Source: Campylobacter lanienae NCTC 13004 | GTDB lineage: Bacteria; Campylobacterota; Campylobacteria; Campylobacterales; Campylobacteraceae | NCBI RefSeq assembly: GCF_002139935.1 | Contig: NZ_CP015578.1 | Location: 744,001 to 808,000 of the forward strand | Direction: 5' to 3' | Length of the DNA: 64,000 nt | In this document: positions 63,736-64,000 of the stretch, piece after piece | Layout: the number at the start of each line of letters is the position of its first letter | Numbering within the stretch: the first letter of the stretch is position 1 | Position numbers and translations under genes: made by a program | The notes under the pieces: generated by a model | Database searches by the model: none | Told to the model about the DNA's origin: nothing | The model's input: the letters and a program-made list of their open reading frames with translations, nothing else

Positions 63736-64000
63736 TTAAATTTGATTTAGCGATTTTAATAGCTCATCAGAGCTTACTAAGCCAGTTATTTGAGATTTTA
63801 ACTCACCTTTATTATAGATTAGCAAAACCGGTGGGCCAAAAATTTGATACTCTCTCATCAGCTCTTGATTTTCTATACTATTTTTGCTTAAATCAATTTT
63901 AATAAGCCTAAAATTATTTAATTTTTCCATTATTTCTTTTTTGGTAAAGACCTCATTTTCAAGCTCTTTACAATTCACGCACCAACTAGCCCAAAAATCT
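63736..64000 (-). CDS. DsbD-type thiol reductase, C-terminal thioredoxin domain, 5' end outside window
   Basis: The minus strand is open to the window edge and reads DFWASWCVNCKELENEVF at the start of the visible part: a thioredoxin CxxC site (CVNC) as in the C-terminal domain of DsbD. It continues with YQIFGPPVLLIYNKG (cis-Pro) to a stop at 63736. The membrane part would lie beyond position 64000. DsbD carries electrons across the inner membrane to periplasmic thiols. The gap to the rhodanese gene is 10 bases. Confidence 0.8.
   Translation of the reverse strand, partial: DFWASWCVNCKELENEVFTKKEIMEKLNNFRLIKIDLSKNSIENQELMREYQIFGPPVLLIYNKGELKSQITGLVSSDELLKSLNQI

Noticed and set aside
1-64000. 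CRISPR array
   Set aside because: No series of direct repeats with unique spacers was found; the only regular array is the alternating-orientation box set at 41265-41361, whose spacers are too short and whose copies invert.

Overview
The window reads as a chromosomal segment of a low-GC Campylobacter. I infer a species of the C. fetus / C. hyointestinalis / C. lanienae type rather than C. jejuni. The grounds are recognisable epsilonproteobacterial gene content and order (fliW next to bamD and lon, katA next to an ankyrin-repeat gene, lptB-rpoN, aroB-mscS-mtaB-ftsH-like), extended -10 promoters of the TGnTATAAT type with poor -35 boxes, and two N-acetyl-sugar amidotransferases of the kind used for flagellin nonulosonic acids. 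The genus call rests on gene content recalled from memory; no search was run.

Layout. 1-5155: a DegT-family sugar aminotransferase cut by the window edge, nadE, a metallo-beta-lactamase-fold hydrolase, a hotdog thioesterase, cmoB with a tiny lipoprotein gene overlapping its start, and an M20 dipeptidase. About 5200-7250: an IS607-family insertion sequence (tnpA serine recombinase, tnpB) with A/T-rich repeats at both ends. 7260-14425: a pseA-like amidotransferase, hpf, three overlapping pseudopilin genes, fliW, and divergently bamD-lon. 14552-21047: katA and its ankyrin partner, a hypothetical gene, the metY-rrf2-cysK sulfur operon, and a second sugar amidotransferase whose promoter contains a 23-base T tract. 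21189-36026: housekeeping operons argG-xerH-ftsW-murG, hup, S4-tsaE-lptB-rpoN, aroB-mscS-mtaB-(FtsH-like)-mog, and convergent tgt.

36323-46564 is an accessory defence island on the minus strand: hsdR, hsdM, a Fic protein with a C-terminal winged helix, hsdS, a PHP-plus-SMC-like ATPase (TrlF type) and a broken DUF2971-like gene. The fic-hsdS junction holds five copies of a TGGGTACAT box in alternating orientation, with centres 20/22/20/22 bp apart. This array is the most unusual non-coding structure seen here. The hsdS gene carries a 181-bp internal direct repeat.

46877-64000 returns to core genes: a TrkA-type protein, an SDR oxidoreductase, trmA, a 961-bp AT-rich gap, actP with its DUF485 partner, metF and metE (with a candidate Cys/Met-rich leader peptide of sequence MSCPMCACL), ppk, lpxD, ilvH and ilvI, a HAD phosphatase, a hypothetical gene, a rhodanese and the end of a DsbD-like thioredoxin protein.

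Themes that link genes: sulfur amino-acid synthesis appears twice (metY-cysK and metE-metF), each with its own apparent control. Surface glycan genes appear three times (DegT, two amidotransferases), two of them beside long homopolymer tracts. The defence island combines DNA modification, restriction, a possible AMPylator and a possible nuclease/ATPase in one transcription direction.
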